Positions 1 through 9,800 of a stretch of 23,166 nucleotides of DNA are shown here, piece after piece (position 1 is the first letter of the stretch; the number at the start of each line of letters is the position of its first letter). Below the pieces are notes generated by a model, which saw nothing but the letters and a program-made list of their open reading frames with translations, ran no database searches and was not told the DNA's origin. This stretch comes from Haplomitrium mnioides (lineage: Eukaryota > Marchantiophyta > Haplomitriopsida > Calobryales), in assembly GCA_049999725.1 (NCBI GenBank), contig JBNGIS010038026.1, positions 1 to 23,166 on the forward strand, in the 5' to 3' direction. Both the position numbers and the translations under genes were made by a program.

Positions 1-1552
1 TTCTTTGTTCTTATATGAAGGCATGCGGAAGTTACTTCTAAAGGGGAACCTGTGAGTCGTTCCTATAGAGAGTAAAAGCAAGAGTTAGTGAAGGGGAAGG
101 ATTAGAAAGGCACTTACATGAAGAGTACCCCATGATTAGGGTAAAGGAAGGCAGCGCTTGCACATGAAGCTGATGAAGGCATGGTCAGAGAATCCTCTGC
201 AGACAGGGTTAGTTAGGAACAATATAGGCATTAGAAATTAGTTAGTATGTTCGTTGTAAATGAATTCTGTAGGATTAGTATTTTTAGATTAGTGGATAGC
301 AATTATAGAGAGGTTAGTTATTGCTATTAGTTGTAGTTAAATTAGTAGGACAGGAAGTTTGAATCCAGCAGTTAGAGATATAGAACAGTTTGTTCTTATA
401 TAAAATGTTGTGATCAGTGGAAGGGGATAACTGCTGTTTTGGCAGTTATTTTCTTAGTGAGTGGAGAGTGCAATTTTGCATTTGTAAGAGAGGGAGCTCT
501 CATGTGTAGGAAAGGAAGAATTTTGATGGAGAGCAGCCACTCACCTTTGCAATTCAGGAATTCCAGTATTGTTGGATCTGAATTATGAATTGTAAATCTC
601 TCAAGTAAAGGAATTTGCATTATTTTTATGTGAATTGAAGGATGGAATGTTCTTTGGGCTTGGAATGTAAGATTGTGGAAAGGAGGACTGAACATCTTAA
701 TTATCAATGTTAGAGTAAAGGAAAAGTTATGAATGTGTGGTAATCAGAGAGGAAGTGCCTTCTCTGTATTCAGGGAAGTGAGCAGGGATTCAGAATCTCT
801 TGGGCAGATTTCAGATCCAGTAGCCATGGATGTTGCAAGGAGGGGTATCTTTGGACATTGCATGTGGGATTAGGAGTTTGTGTAAGAGAGAAGTAATCCT
901 ATTCATGTAGGAGTGGAGATCTAGTGGGTGAGTGTTCAGGATTTCAGAGAGGGCTGCTGAACTTCTTGGCTGAGGGACAGCAAGATGAGGAGTAGTGACC
1001 TCCTGAGATTCTAGCTTAAAGATTACTTACAGAAATCTGCTTTTGTGTGTCTTAGTTCTAGAGGCTTCTAATCTGGTTGGAGCACAATTCAGACCTGCAG
1101 ATGGATTCATGGTGATGTGCATTGAAGTCAGAGCTTACTATCAGTGACTGGAGGAGCAGTGCTGAGGAGAAAGGAGGCTGATGAAGGAGTGACACTGGCT
1201 GTGAATCAGCTGTAGTAGCAACTTTGATGGCAGGAATGGAGGTGAGTACCTGAAATCAAGAAGGGCCCTGCTTGTGTTCTGAGAAGGGGCAAGTGAATGA
1301 GTGTCCGCTTAGAGGAAGGGTTTAAATTTCATCTACTACTGTTTGAGAGTTGTTTTCCTTGGGTTGTGGGTTGAAGAAGACAGGAAGAGTGAGAAAGGAC
1401 TGATCAGCAGAAGGCTGATCCAAGGTCTCAGTCAGCCTTAAGTGACTGAAAGTGACAAAAAGGTGACAATATAACTATTATAGCTCTGATCCCTGGTAGG
1501 AACGATCCAGGATCCTCGCATATTGGCCAGTATGCTTGCCCCTGTGCTACGA
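1..1552. other. Left flank, no recognisable gene
   Basis: This stretch is mostly single-copy in appearance, AG-rich on the + strand and low in CpG. No exon, RNA gene or known repeat family could be recognised by eye. The 12-mer TTGTTCTTATAT occurs twice (5-16 and 390-401); the second is part of a TATATAAA string that could look like a TATA box, but nothing downstream supports a promoter. The last 80 bases before the satellite contain small inverted and direct repeats around GATCC (about 1490-1517) and three GTGAC-type words (1442-1476). The longest minus-strand open frame (414-707, 97 codons) has no recognisable domain and is treated as chance. It could be old transposon-derived sequence; that cannot be decided here. 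Confidence 0.6.
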
Positions 1553-3463
1553 CAAGTATGGAGCCTTATTACCCACTAGGACGCTATTCGAAAGCCAAGA
1601 GGAGAATGGTTTAAGTAAGGAGCCTCACAACCCACTAGGACGCTATTTGAAAGCCAAGACAAGAATGGTTAAAGAAAGGAGCCTTACACCCCACTAGGAC
1701 GCTCTTCAAAAGCCAAGCCAAGAAGTGAATGGTTTAAATAAGGAGCCTTACACCCCACTAGGACTACCGCACTAGGACGCTCTTTAAAAGCCAAGCCAAG
1801 ACGAGAATGGTTTAAGTAAGGAGCCTTAAATCCCACTAGGACGGTGTTCGAAAGCCAAGAGAAGAGTGGTTTACTTAAGGAGGCTTGCACCCTACTAGAA
1901 TGCTATTCGAAAACCAAGACGACAATTTTTTAAGTAGGGAGTCTTACACCCCTGTAAGACGCAATTCGAGAATGGTTTAAGTAGGGAGCCTTATAACCTA
2001 CAAGGACGCTATTCGAAAGCCAAGAAGAGAATGGTTTAAGTAAGGAGCCTCACACCCCACTAGGACGCTATTCGAAAGCCAAGACGAGAATGCTTAAAGT
2101 AAGGAGCCTTACACCCCACTAGGACGCTATTCGAAAGCCAAGACGAGAATGCGTAAAGTAAGGAGCCTTACACCCCACTAGGACGCTCTTCAAAAGCCAA
2201 GCCCAAGAAGAGAATGGTTTAAACAGAGAGCCTTACACCCCACTAGGACGCTCTTCAAAAGCCAAGCCAAGTCGAGAATGGTTTAAGTAAGGAGCCTTAC
2301 ACCCCACTAGGACGCTATTCGAAAGCCAAGACAAGAGTAGTTTAATTAAGGAGGCTTACACCCCACTAGAACGCTATTCGAAAGCCAAGATAAGAATGGT
2401 TTAAGTAAGGAGCATTATACCCCACTTGGACGCTATTCGAAAGCCAAGCCAAGACTAGAATGGTTTCAATAAGGAGCCTTATACCCCACTAGGATGTTAT
2501 TCGAAAGCCAAGACAAGACTAGAATGGTTTAAGTAAGGAGCCTTGTACCCCACTAGGACGCTATTCGAAAGCCAAGACAAGAGTGGTTTAAGTAAGGAGG
2601 CTTACACCCCACTAGGACGCTATTCAAAAACCAAGACAAGAATAGTTTAAGTAAGGAGCATTACACCCAACTAGAACGCTATTCCAAATCCAAGACGAGC
2701 ATGGTTTAGGCAAGGAGCCTTCCACCCCACTAGGACGTTGTTCAAAAGCTAAGCCAAGACGAGAATGGTGAAAATAAGGAAACTTACACCCCACTAGGAC
2801 TACCTCACTGGGAAGCTATTGAAAAGCCAAGCCAAGACGAGAATGGTTTAAGTAAGGAACCTTACACCCCACTAGAACACTATTCAAAATCCAAGATGAG
2901 CATGGTTTATGCCAAGAGCCTTCCACCCCACTAGGACGTTGTTCAAAAGCCAAGCCAAGACAAGAATGGTTAAATAAGGAAACTTACACCCCACTAGGAC
3001 TACCGCATTGGGAAGATATTCAAAAGCCCAGCCAAGACAAGAATTGTTTAATTAAGGAGCCTTACACCCTACTAGGATGCCATTCGAAATCCAAGTTAAC
3101 ACTGGTTAAAGCAAAGAGGCCTACACCCCACTAGGACGCTATTTGAAAGCCAAGATGAGAATGGTTTAAGGAAGGAGCCTTATACCCCACTAGGCCGCTA
3201 TTCAAAAGCCAAGGCAAGATGAGAATGGTTTAAGTAAGGAGCTTTAGACCCCACTACCATGCTATTCGAAAGCCAAGAAAAAGGTGGTTTAAGTAAGGAG
3301 GCTTACACCCCACTAGGATGCTATTCGAAAGCCAAGACAGGAATGGTTTAAGTAAGCAGGCTTACACCCCACTAGGATGCTATTCGAAAGCCAAGACGAG
3401 AATGGTTTAAGTAGGGAGCCTTATAACCCACAAGGACGCTATTCGAAAGCCAAGATAAGAATG
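1553..3463. repeat. 59-bp minisatellite, left tract
   Basis: About 30 tandem copies of a unit near 59 bp. Each unit reads, in order, GAATGG, TTTAAGTAAGGAGCC, TTACACCCCACTAGG, ACGCTATTCGAAAGCC, AAGACGA. Common variants are a 5-bp expansion (GCCAAGCCAAG in place of GCCAAG), CTCTTC for CTATTC, and a roughly 16-bp insertion after ACTAGGA (ACTACCGC type, for example near 1764, 2790 and 2998). A shortened unit lacking AAAGCCAAGAC lies at about 1961-1975. The unit is not a multiple of three, so the tract does not keep a reading frame. The first recognisable monomer starts at about 1553 with a divergent GTATGGAGCC, and the tract is interrupted at 3463 by the inserted element. It is the same family as the longer tract that follows. 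I do not recognise the satellite as a named family. Confidence 0.95.
3459..3463. repeat. Target-site duplication, left copy (GAATG)
   Basis: GAATG is the normal start of the satellite core. Here the monomer reads AAGATAAGAATG and then breaks directly into non-satellite sequence beginning TGTCGC. The same five bases reappear immediately after the element at 6855-6859, where the monomer continues as GAATGGTTTAAG. Removing the element and one GAATG restores a normal monomer, which is what an integrase-made duplication predicts. A 6-bp reading (AGAATG) also fits, but it would cost the CA terminus. Confidence 0.8.
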
Positions 3464-3474
3464 TGTCGCTCCCC

Positions 3475-3592
3475 TGTTTCAGGCCTTAACCTTTTCAGGC
3501 CCTGTTTTGACTGCAGGGGAGGACATGTTTCGGGCTTTCAGGTTCTTTTCTGAGATGGCCCCTCACCAGTTATCGTTTTCAGGCCTTAAGGA
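3475..3592. repeat. Repeated TTTCAGG words at the element's left end
   Basis: TTTCAGGCC occurs three times and TTTCAGGTT once in about 110 bp, two of them as TTTCAGGCCTTAA (starting about 3477 and 3575). The words resemble 3' splice acceptors, and a pyrimidine-rich run ending TTACAG follows at about 3590-3610, but no donor or exon could be paired with them. They are most likely remnants of a short internal repeat at the element's terminus. Confidence 0.5.
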
Positions 3593-3803
3593 CTTTCCCC
3601 TTCCTTACAGACCTGGTGTTCACCACTCACTCTTCTTGTGTTTGCACTCAACTCATTCATTCAGGACCAGTCCACATTCATAACACCCAGCATTCGTGTA
3701 ATTCTTCCATATATTCCAAAGGTCCAACCTTGGGACCCTGCCACCTTATATGTGTGGGGCAGAATAGGTGCTGGAGACCTGCACCACTTGACAATACAAC
3801 AAG

Positions 3804-3995
3804 GTCTGGACTCCCCCTCTCAGGGTTGTCTCAGAACTGAAAACAGATTATCCTAACTATCCTAATGTGATCTAATTTCTAACTATGTAAAAGGATCAGA
3901 GACAGAGAGAGCATTTACCCCCAGGATGCCAGACTTGTGTCAAGGGATTGGACTCCCCCTTCAAGGATGTTCCCAGGGTCTGCTCAGCTGATCTG
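3804..3995. repeat. Diverged direct repeat around GGACTCCCCCT
   Basis: The segment from about 3804 (GTCTGGACTCCCCCTCTCAGGG) and the segment from about 3946 (GATTGGACTCCCCCTTCAAGG) align over roughly 45 bp, including the following GTT/GTC-CAG part, with a spacing of about 145 bp. This is a degraded internal duplication within the AT-rich part of the element. The relative after the N gap keeps a faint single counterpart near 20996-21025. Confidence 0.45.
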
Positions 3996-4414
3996 TGTTT
4001 CCTAATCTAATGAACCAACAACACAATGCAGAAAGGAAATCTAACTACACAGATATAGACAAACAATTTACATACGATATACAAGAAAGAACAGAGTCCT
4101 TGAAGGCCCTCTGGATCTCTACAATTTGATACTTCCCTTATGAGTCCCGCTGCCTTACAGCTGCAGCCCAGCAACCCACACACCCACCTCTCCAGATAGT
4201 TTTTTACTTCCATCGCTAGAAGCCCTCATTTTACTTCCTCAGGATCAGAAGAGAGTTTCTTTTACTTCCACCTCTGGAAGACAGCTCTACCAGCTGCCGG
4301 TAGCCCACTCCACCCGGAGCCTCGACGAGTCTTACTACGCAGTGCGCGGGCACTAACGCAGCCCCCCCCCTCTCAGCTCCACTTGAGGAATTACACACCA
4401 GAGTGTCCTCGAAC

Positions 4415-4945
4415 ACTCTGGGCTGATGCTCACACACAAGGAACGGCAGAGACAACCCCAAGCTCCTCACTTGGCGGCCTCTCCCGAAGTCATAACTGGC
4501 CGGAATCCCTTCAGATCTATGTATCAGTAACCCTCCGCCCTGGTCCGCCTGCAAGGATGAGGTCACCTGGGTCTCCCCCCAGTCCTCCTCTAAATCCTCC
4601 GGTTCCCCTTGAGCGAGTACCCCTGCTTCACGTAGCTCCTCACTGAATTCCCACTCCAGCCGCCCCTCGTTGCGGTTTCCTTGTCCTCAGATCGTGATGC
4701 TCCTACACAGAAAATGCAGAGAAGACACCAAGTCCTCCCATGGTGGCTTCTCCCGAAGTCCAGGCTGACTAGAAAACAATCGAAATCCCGTATCAGTCAC
4801 CCTCCGCCCTGGTCCGCCTGCAAGGATGAGGTCACCTGGGATCTCCTCTAAATCCCCCGGTTCCCCTTGAGCGAGTACCCCTGCTTCACGGGATCTTGTC
4901 AAGGAATTCTCACTCCAGCCCCCCTTCGTTGCGATTCCCCTTAGC
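4415..4945. repeat. Tandem duplication of about 269 bp inside the element
   Basis: Two adjacent copies, about 4415-4683 and 4684-4945, are offset by 269 bp. Shared landmarks in order are GATGCTC, TCTCCCGAAGTC, CCCTCCGCCCTGGTCCGCC, GATGAGGTCACCTGGG, CTTGAGCGAGTACCCCTGC and CACTCCAGCC. The central 50 bases are nearly identical, so this duplication is much younger than the split from the relative at 20816-23107, which has only one loose counterpart. It contributes to the extra length of this element. Confidence 0.85.
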
Positions 4946-5151
4946 GTGCAGCCGCCTCGCGCCCTGAGCTTGCCCGTGCATCAACCTTGAAGAATTCGAT
5001 GTCGACCCATGTATACTCCCCTTGCGAGCGCTGAACTCGCGAGCCCGATCCCAAGAAGGTCGTTAATCCCGTTGGCTCCCTGGAGCTGGGAGGTGACGAC
5101 GCGTGGCGCTCAACCGTTAATCCTGTTACAACGAACAAGAGGCGCGCGCCG

Positions 5152-5600
5152 CGTGTCCCGTGATGATGAAGGTACAACGGTCATATCGACGGGGAGTCCG
5201 AGGAATCTTGCGGGTGAGATTCCGTAGATTCCCGCAGCTGAGTCCGAAGGGCTCTTCGGAACCAAATTCCGAAGCGCACCGCGGAACCCAGTCCACGGAA
5301 TCTCCAAATATCCCCCCGAAGATCCCAAGTCACCCTCCTCGCGCCACGTCACCCGCTGCACCGCCGTCCGCCGCCGCCCCGCAAGGGGGTAGGCTGACTG
5401 TCGCGCATACTCTCCCTCCGTGATTGACCAGCTCTTTGCCCGAGGTCCGATGAGACCTTCTCCTGCTGCCGCGTGTCCCGTGAGCTACTGCGGGGCCCCT
5501 GGAGTCGCCACGTCGTCCGAAGGCCGCCGTCCGACGCCGCCCCGCAGAGGGGTAGGCGGACCGTCGGCTGATCTCCTTCCGAGGTTGACTCACGGAACAC
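5152..5600. repeat. Degenerate 160-bp-class tandem repeats in the CpG-rich part
   Basis: About 5341-5430 and 5505-5593 align with an offset of 161-164 bp. Shared pieces are GCCACGTC, CCGCCGTCC, CGCCGCCCCGCA, GGGGTAGGC and TTGAC. One period further left, the string GCGTGTCCCGTGA at about 5152 recurs at about 5471, an offset near 320 bp, or two periods. This shows the region expanded by unequal exchange with a period of about 160 bp. Confidence 0.75.
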
Positions 5601-5689
5601 TCTCATTGGTCCACGTTATCCGCGGCCCTCAACGGACTCCCTGCGCCTGTCGAGTAAGAACTTGTGCCGGTTGTCGCTGTTTCGTCCTT

Positions 5690-6180
5690 CCCTCGAGATA
5701 AGAACCGTGAGTGCGCCTGAGGCTCTCTTCGTTATCTTCTCCACAAGCTCGATATAGGAACCGCAAGGCCCTTCGTCCCTCTGTCTAACTTTCAGATGCT
5801 GCGGTTGGACCCGTCGAACTTTTCGCCCTTGGTCCTGCCGAAGCTGCGTTAGATCACCCTTTCAGCGCCTGCAGACTCCTCCGTCGGTCGGACCTGCGTT
5901 CAATCCCGTTTCCGGCTCAGCCTTCTCCTCGTTGGTCGGTTTGGTGATGGATCACCGTTTTCGCTTCCTCGGAACTCCCCTTCTCGGATCTCCGATAAAT
6001 CACCCTTCCGGCACCCTTCCGCTCTCCTTCGGCCAGGCCCTCGATATATCGTTGCTTCGGGCCCTCTTCCTTGGCTTCCCTGTTGGATTCCTCGCGGATC
6101 CCTTTTAACCGGGCTTTCCACGTTGTAAGACGTCTCGGAACCCTGTTAAGCGGGCTGTCCACTTAGGGAGGCGCCTGTCC
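5690..6180. repeat. Short degenerate repeats in the CpG-rich part
   Basis: CTCGAGATAAGAACCG (5692) recurs as CTCGATATAGGAACCG (5748), 56 bp apart. GATCACC-like words recur at about 5853, 5950 and 5999. TTTTAACCGGGCTTTCCACG (about 6103) recurs as TGTTAAGCGGGCTGTCCAC (about 6143). The last of these has a further match at about 22564 in the second block (GTTAAGCGG, then CCACTTAGGAAGGCGC). These look like a decayed minisatellite within the element. Confidence 0.6.
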
Positions 6181-6400
6181 GCAGATTCGCGGCTTCCTGG
6201 TGCCGCCACGTCGTCCGTGGAATCCCGCGAAGTGCTCCAGAGACGCCACGTTTCCGTGGGCTCTCGCGTGGCCTTCCGGGGACTCCACCTTTCCGCACGG
6301 ATTCGCGGACTCAAATGGAAGGAATCGATCAGACCTTGCAGGGCGCGCTCCTGCTTGCGGGATCGAGGCGTCCCTCTTCCCTGGCCTTGCTCGCCCTCGT
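6163..6400. repeat. GCCACGT-TCCG repeat cluster
   Basis: Words of the form GCCACGT, two bases, CCGTGG or CCGCAG, then CGGACTC recur here: GCCACGTCGTCCGTGG (about 6203), GCCACGTTTCCGTGG (about 6245) and CCACCTTTCCGCACGG (about 6285). The second block contains the same theme at 22359 and 22627 (GCCACGTTTCCGCAGCGC). This is one of the clearest bridges between the two blocks in the CpG-rich part. Confidence 0.65.
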
Positions 6401-6854
6401 GACGATCTTACCTTCTCATTTCTCTCCTTGAACCTTGCTTCCCGATTTGTGGCCGCTGCAGGACCCCCGCGATCTGCCTTTCTTCGGAGTGCCTTCGGGT
6501 TTCGTCGTTGTGGATCCGTTCCTCTCCCTCCTGCGATTGCTTCGCCATAGGTGGCTGCTCTCTTCCTTCTCTCCAGGCTCCGATCCCCACACCCTCTTGA
6601 GGCCCACGGATTCTCGTTGGCCTGCTTCGAATTTTGGAAGGTGCCCCCTCCTCTGGCTGGCGACCCTGGTTCCTTCCTCCTCTCTTCCGCCATGATCCTG
6701 CTTCCCTCCCAGGACTCATGCGCCCTGCTCTTAGTAGCTGTTTGAGGGTACTTCGTGGCTCCTGAGAGGCCCTCACACTTTCCAAGGCTTATTTTGTCGC
6801 TGATGCTTCTGATTTCTTGCATTTTGCTTGAGTGCTCCAAAGCACCGGCTGACA

Positions 6855-6859
6855 GAATG
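6855..6859. repeat. Target-site duplication, right copy (GAATG)
   Basis: The satellite restarts with GAATGGTTTAAG immediately after the element's terminal GACA. Together with GAATG at 3459-3463 it forms the direct repeat expected around an LTR-type insertion. Confidence 0.8.
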
Positions 6860-9800
6860 GTTTAAGTAAGGAGCCTCACACCCCACTAGGGTGCTATTCG
6901 AAAGCTAGGACGAGAATGGTTAAAGTAAGGAGCCTTACACCCCACTAAGACGCTCTTCAAAAGCCAAGCCAAGAAGAGAATGGTTTACGTAAGGAGCCTT
7001 ACACCCCACTAGGACGCTATTCAAAAGCCAAGACAAGAGTGGTTTAATTAGGGATGCTTACACCCCACTAGTACGCTATTCGAAAGCCATGATGAGAATG
7101 GTTTAAGTAAGGAGCCTTATACCCCACTATGACGCTATTCGAAAGCCAAGCCAAGACGAGAATGTCTTAACTAAGGAGCCTTACACCCCACTAGGACGCT
7201 ATTCAAAAGCCAGAACGAGAATGGTTTAAGTAAGGGGCCTTACACCCCACTAGGGCGCTATTCCGAACCCAAAATGAGAATGGTTTTATTAAGGAGCCTT
7301 ACATCCCACTAGGACGCTCCTAGAAAGCCAAGAGGAGAATGGTTAAAGTAAGGAGCCTCACACCCCACTAAGACGCTATTCGAAAGCCAAGACGAGAATG
7401 GTTAAAGTGAGGAGCCTTACACCCTACTAAGACGCTCCTCAAAAGCCAAGCCAAGAAGAGAATGGTTTAGACAAGGAGCCTTACACCCCACTAGGACTAC
7501 CGCACTAGGACGCTCTTCAAAAGCCAAGCCAAGACGAGAATGGTTTAGGTAAGGAGCTTTACACACCACTAGGATGCTATTGAAAAGCCAAGACGAGAAT
7601 GGTTAAAGTAAGGAGCCTTACACCCCACAAGAACGCTCTTCAAAAGTCAAGCCAAGAAGAGAATGGTTTAAACAAGGAGCCTTACACCCATTAGGATGCT
7701 CTTCAAAAGCCAAGCCAAGACGAGAATGGTTTAAGTAAGGAGCCTTACACCCCACTAGGACGCTATTCAAAAGCCAAGACAGGAGTGGTTTACTTAAGGA
7801 GGCTTACACCCCGCTAGGACACTTTTTGAAAACCAAGACGAGAATGGTTCAAGTAGGGAGCCTTATAATCCACAAGGACACAATTCGAAAGCCAAGAGGA
7901 GAATGGTTCAAGTAACGAGCCTTACACCCCATTAGGATGCTCTTCATCAACCAAGCCAAGAAGAGAATGGTTTAAATAAGGAGCCTTACACCCTACTAGG
8001 ACGCTCTTCAAAAGCCAAGCCAAGACGAGAATGTTTTAAGTAAGGAGCCTTACACCCCACTAGGATGCTATTCGAAAGCCAAGACAAGAATGGCTTAATT
8101 AAGGACGCATACACCCCTTTAGGACGCTATTCGAAAGCCAAGATGAGAAAGGTTTAAGTAAGGAGCCTTATACCCCATTAGGACCCTATTCTAAAGCCAA
8201 GCCAAGACAAGATTGGTTTAAGTAAGGAGCCTTACACCCCACTAGGATGCTATTCGAAAGCAAAGACAAGAGTGGTTTGATTAAGGAGGCTTACACCCCA
8301 CTAGGATGCTATTCGAAAGCCAAGATGAGAAAGGTTTAAGTAAGGAGCCTTATACCCCACTAGGACGCTATTCAAAAGCCAAGCCCAGACAAAAATGGTT
8401 TAACTAAGGAGTCTTACTTCTCACTAGGACGCTTTTCGAAAGCCAGAACGAGAATGGTTTAAGTAAGGGGCCTTACACCCCACTAGGACGCTATTCCAAA
8501 CCCAAGACGAGAATGGTTTAATTAAGGAGCCTTACACTCCACTAGAACGCTATTCGAAAGCCAAGAGGAGAATGGTTAAAGTAAGGAGCCTCACACCCCA
8601 CTAGGACGCTATTCGAAAACCAAGACGAGAATCGTTTACGTAAGGAGCCTTCCACCCCACTAGGACGCTCTTCGAAAGCTAAGACAAGAGTGGTTTGATG
8701 AAGGAGGCTTACACCCCACTAGGATGCTATTCGAAAGCCAAGCCAAAACGAGAATGGTTTAAATGAGGAGCCTTACACCCCACTAAGACGCTATTCGAAA
8801 GCCAAGACAAGAGTGTTTTAAGTAAGGAGGCTTACACCCTACTAGGACACTATTAGAAAGCCAAGATGAGAATGGTTTGAGTTAGGAGCCTTACACCCCA
8901 CTAGGAGTACCCTATAAGGACGCTCATCAAAAGCCAAGCCAACACGAGAATGGTTAAAGTAAGGAGCCTTACACCCCACTATGATGCTATTCGAAAGCCA
9001 AGACAAGAGTGATTTAATAAAGATGGTTTACACCCCACTATGACACTATTTGAAAGCCAGGCCAAGACGAGAATGGTTTAAGTAAGGAGCCTTACACCCC
9101 ACTATGACGCTATTCAAAAGCCAAGACAAGAGTGGATCAAGTAAGGAGGCTTACAACCCACTAGGACACTATTCAAAAGCCAAGATGAGAATGATTTCAG
9201 TAAGGAGCCTTACACCCCACTAGGACGTTTTTCAAAATCCAAGACGAGCATGGTTTAGGCAAGGAGCCTTCCACCCCACTAGGATGCTATTCAATAGCCA
9301 AGACGAGAGTGGTTTAAGTAAGGAGTCTTACACCCCACTATGACTCTATTCAAAAGCCAAGACAAGAATGGTTGAAGTAAGTATCTATACAACCTACACG
9401 CTACTAGGACGCTATTAGAAAGCCAAGAGGAAAATGATTTAAGTAAAGAGGCTTGCACATCACTAGGACGCTATTCGAAAGCCATTACAAGAATGGTTTA
9501 AGTAAGGAGCCTTAAAACGCTATTCAAAAGCGAAGACGAGAATGGTTTAAGTAAGGAGCCTTACACCCCACTAGAACGCTTCTCAAAAGCCAAGACGAGA
9601 ATGGTTTAAGAAAGAAGCCTTCCACCCGACAAGGACTCTATTCGAAATCCAAGATGAGAATCTTTTAAGCAAGGAGCCTTACACCCCACTACGACGCTAT
9701 TCGAAAGCCAGAATGAGAATGGTTTAAGTAAGGGTCCTTACATCCCACTAGGACACTATTCCAAACCCAAGACGAGAATGGTTTAATTAAGAGGCCTTAC

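Larger units (their letters stand above)
4900..6750. promoter_or_regulatory. CpG-island-like region of the element
   Basis: CpG is frequent throughout, in contrast to the flank at 1-1552 and to the element's own left end, and the base composition is GC-rich. CpG islands in retroelement LTRs usually mark the promoter-proximal part, so this is the likeliest place for transcription initiation. Possible factor sites include TGACTCA (AP-1-like, 5586-5592) and an inverted CCAAT (ATTGG, 5605-5609), which lie within 24 bp of each other. No convincing TATA box was found on either strand, and initiation itself is inferred. Retention of so many CpGs implies either a fairly young insertion or low germline methylation. 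Confidence 0.55.
3464..6854. mobile_element. LTR-like element, probable long solo LTR, inserted in the satellite
   Basis: The 3391-bp block begins TGTCGC and ends GGCTGACA, giving the TG...CA ends and short inverted TGTC/GACA termini typical of retroviral-type LTRs. It is flanked by the 5-bp repeat GAATG. Five-base duplications are known for several endogenous retrovirus classes, so class is not fixed by this. No gag, pol or env-like frame, primer-binding site or polypurine tract was seen inside, so a solo LTR or a non-autonomous LTR element is the simplest reading. It would be unusually long; most vertebrate LTRs are 0.3-1 kb. The left 0.9 kb is AT/CA-rich, while the rest is CpG-rich with internal duplications. 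No AATAAA was found on either strand, so the orientation is open. A diverged relative lies at 20816-23107. Alternative: a satellite-associated spacer that happens to have these ends. Confidence 0.65.

Noticed and set aside
414-707. 97-codon minus-strand open frame in the left flank
   Set aside because: No motif, signal peptide or homology that I recognise; the length is ordinary for chance.
3573-3615. 3' splice acceptor (pyrimidine run ending TTACAG)
   Set aside because: No matching donor, branch-point context or coding exon could be paired with it, and similar TTTCAGG words are part of a local repeat.
5904-5920. CENP-B-box-like sequence on the minus strand (GGAAACGGGA portion)
   Set aside because: The AAACGGGA half fits, but the essential TTCG half does not. 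It occurs once in the element and not in the satellite units.
6163-6840. 225-codon minus-strand open frame in the CpG-rich block, starting 14 bases inside the element's right end
   Set aside because: It is rich in Arg, Gly, Ala and Pro with no recognisable domain, sits in stop-poor GC-rich DNA with open frames on both strands, and no corresponding frame is present in the related second block.
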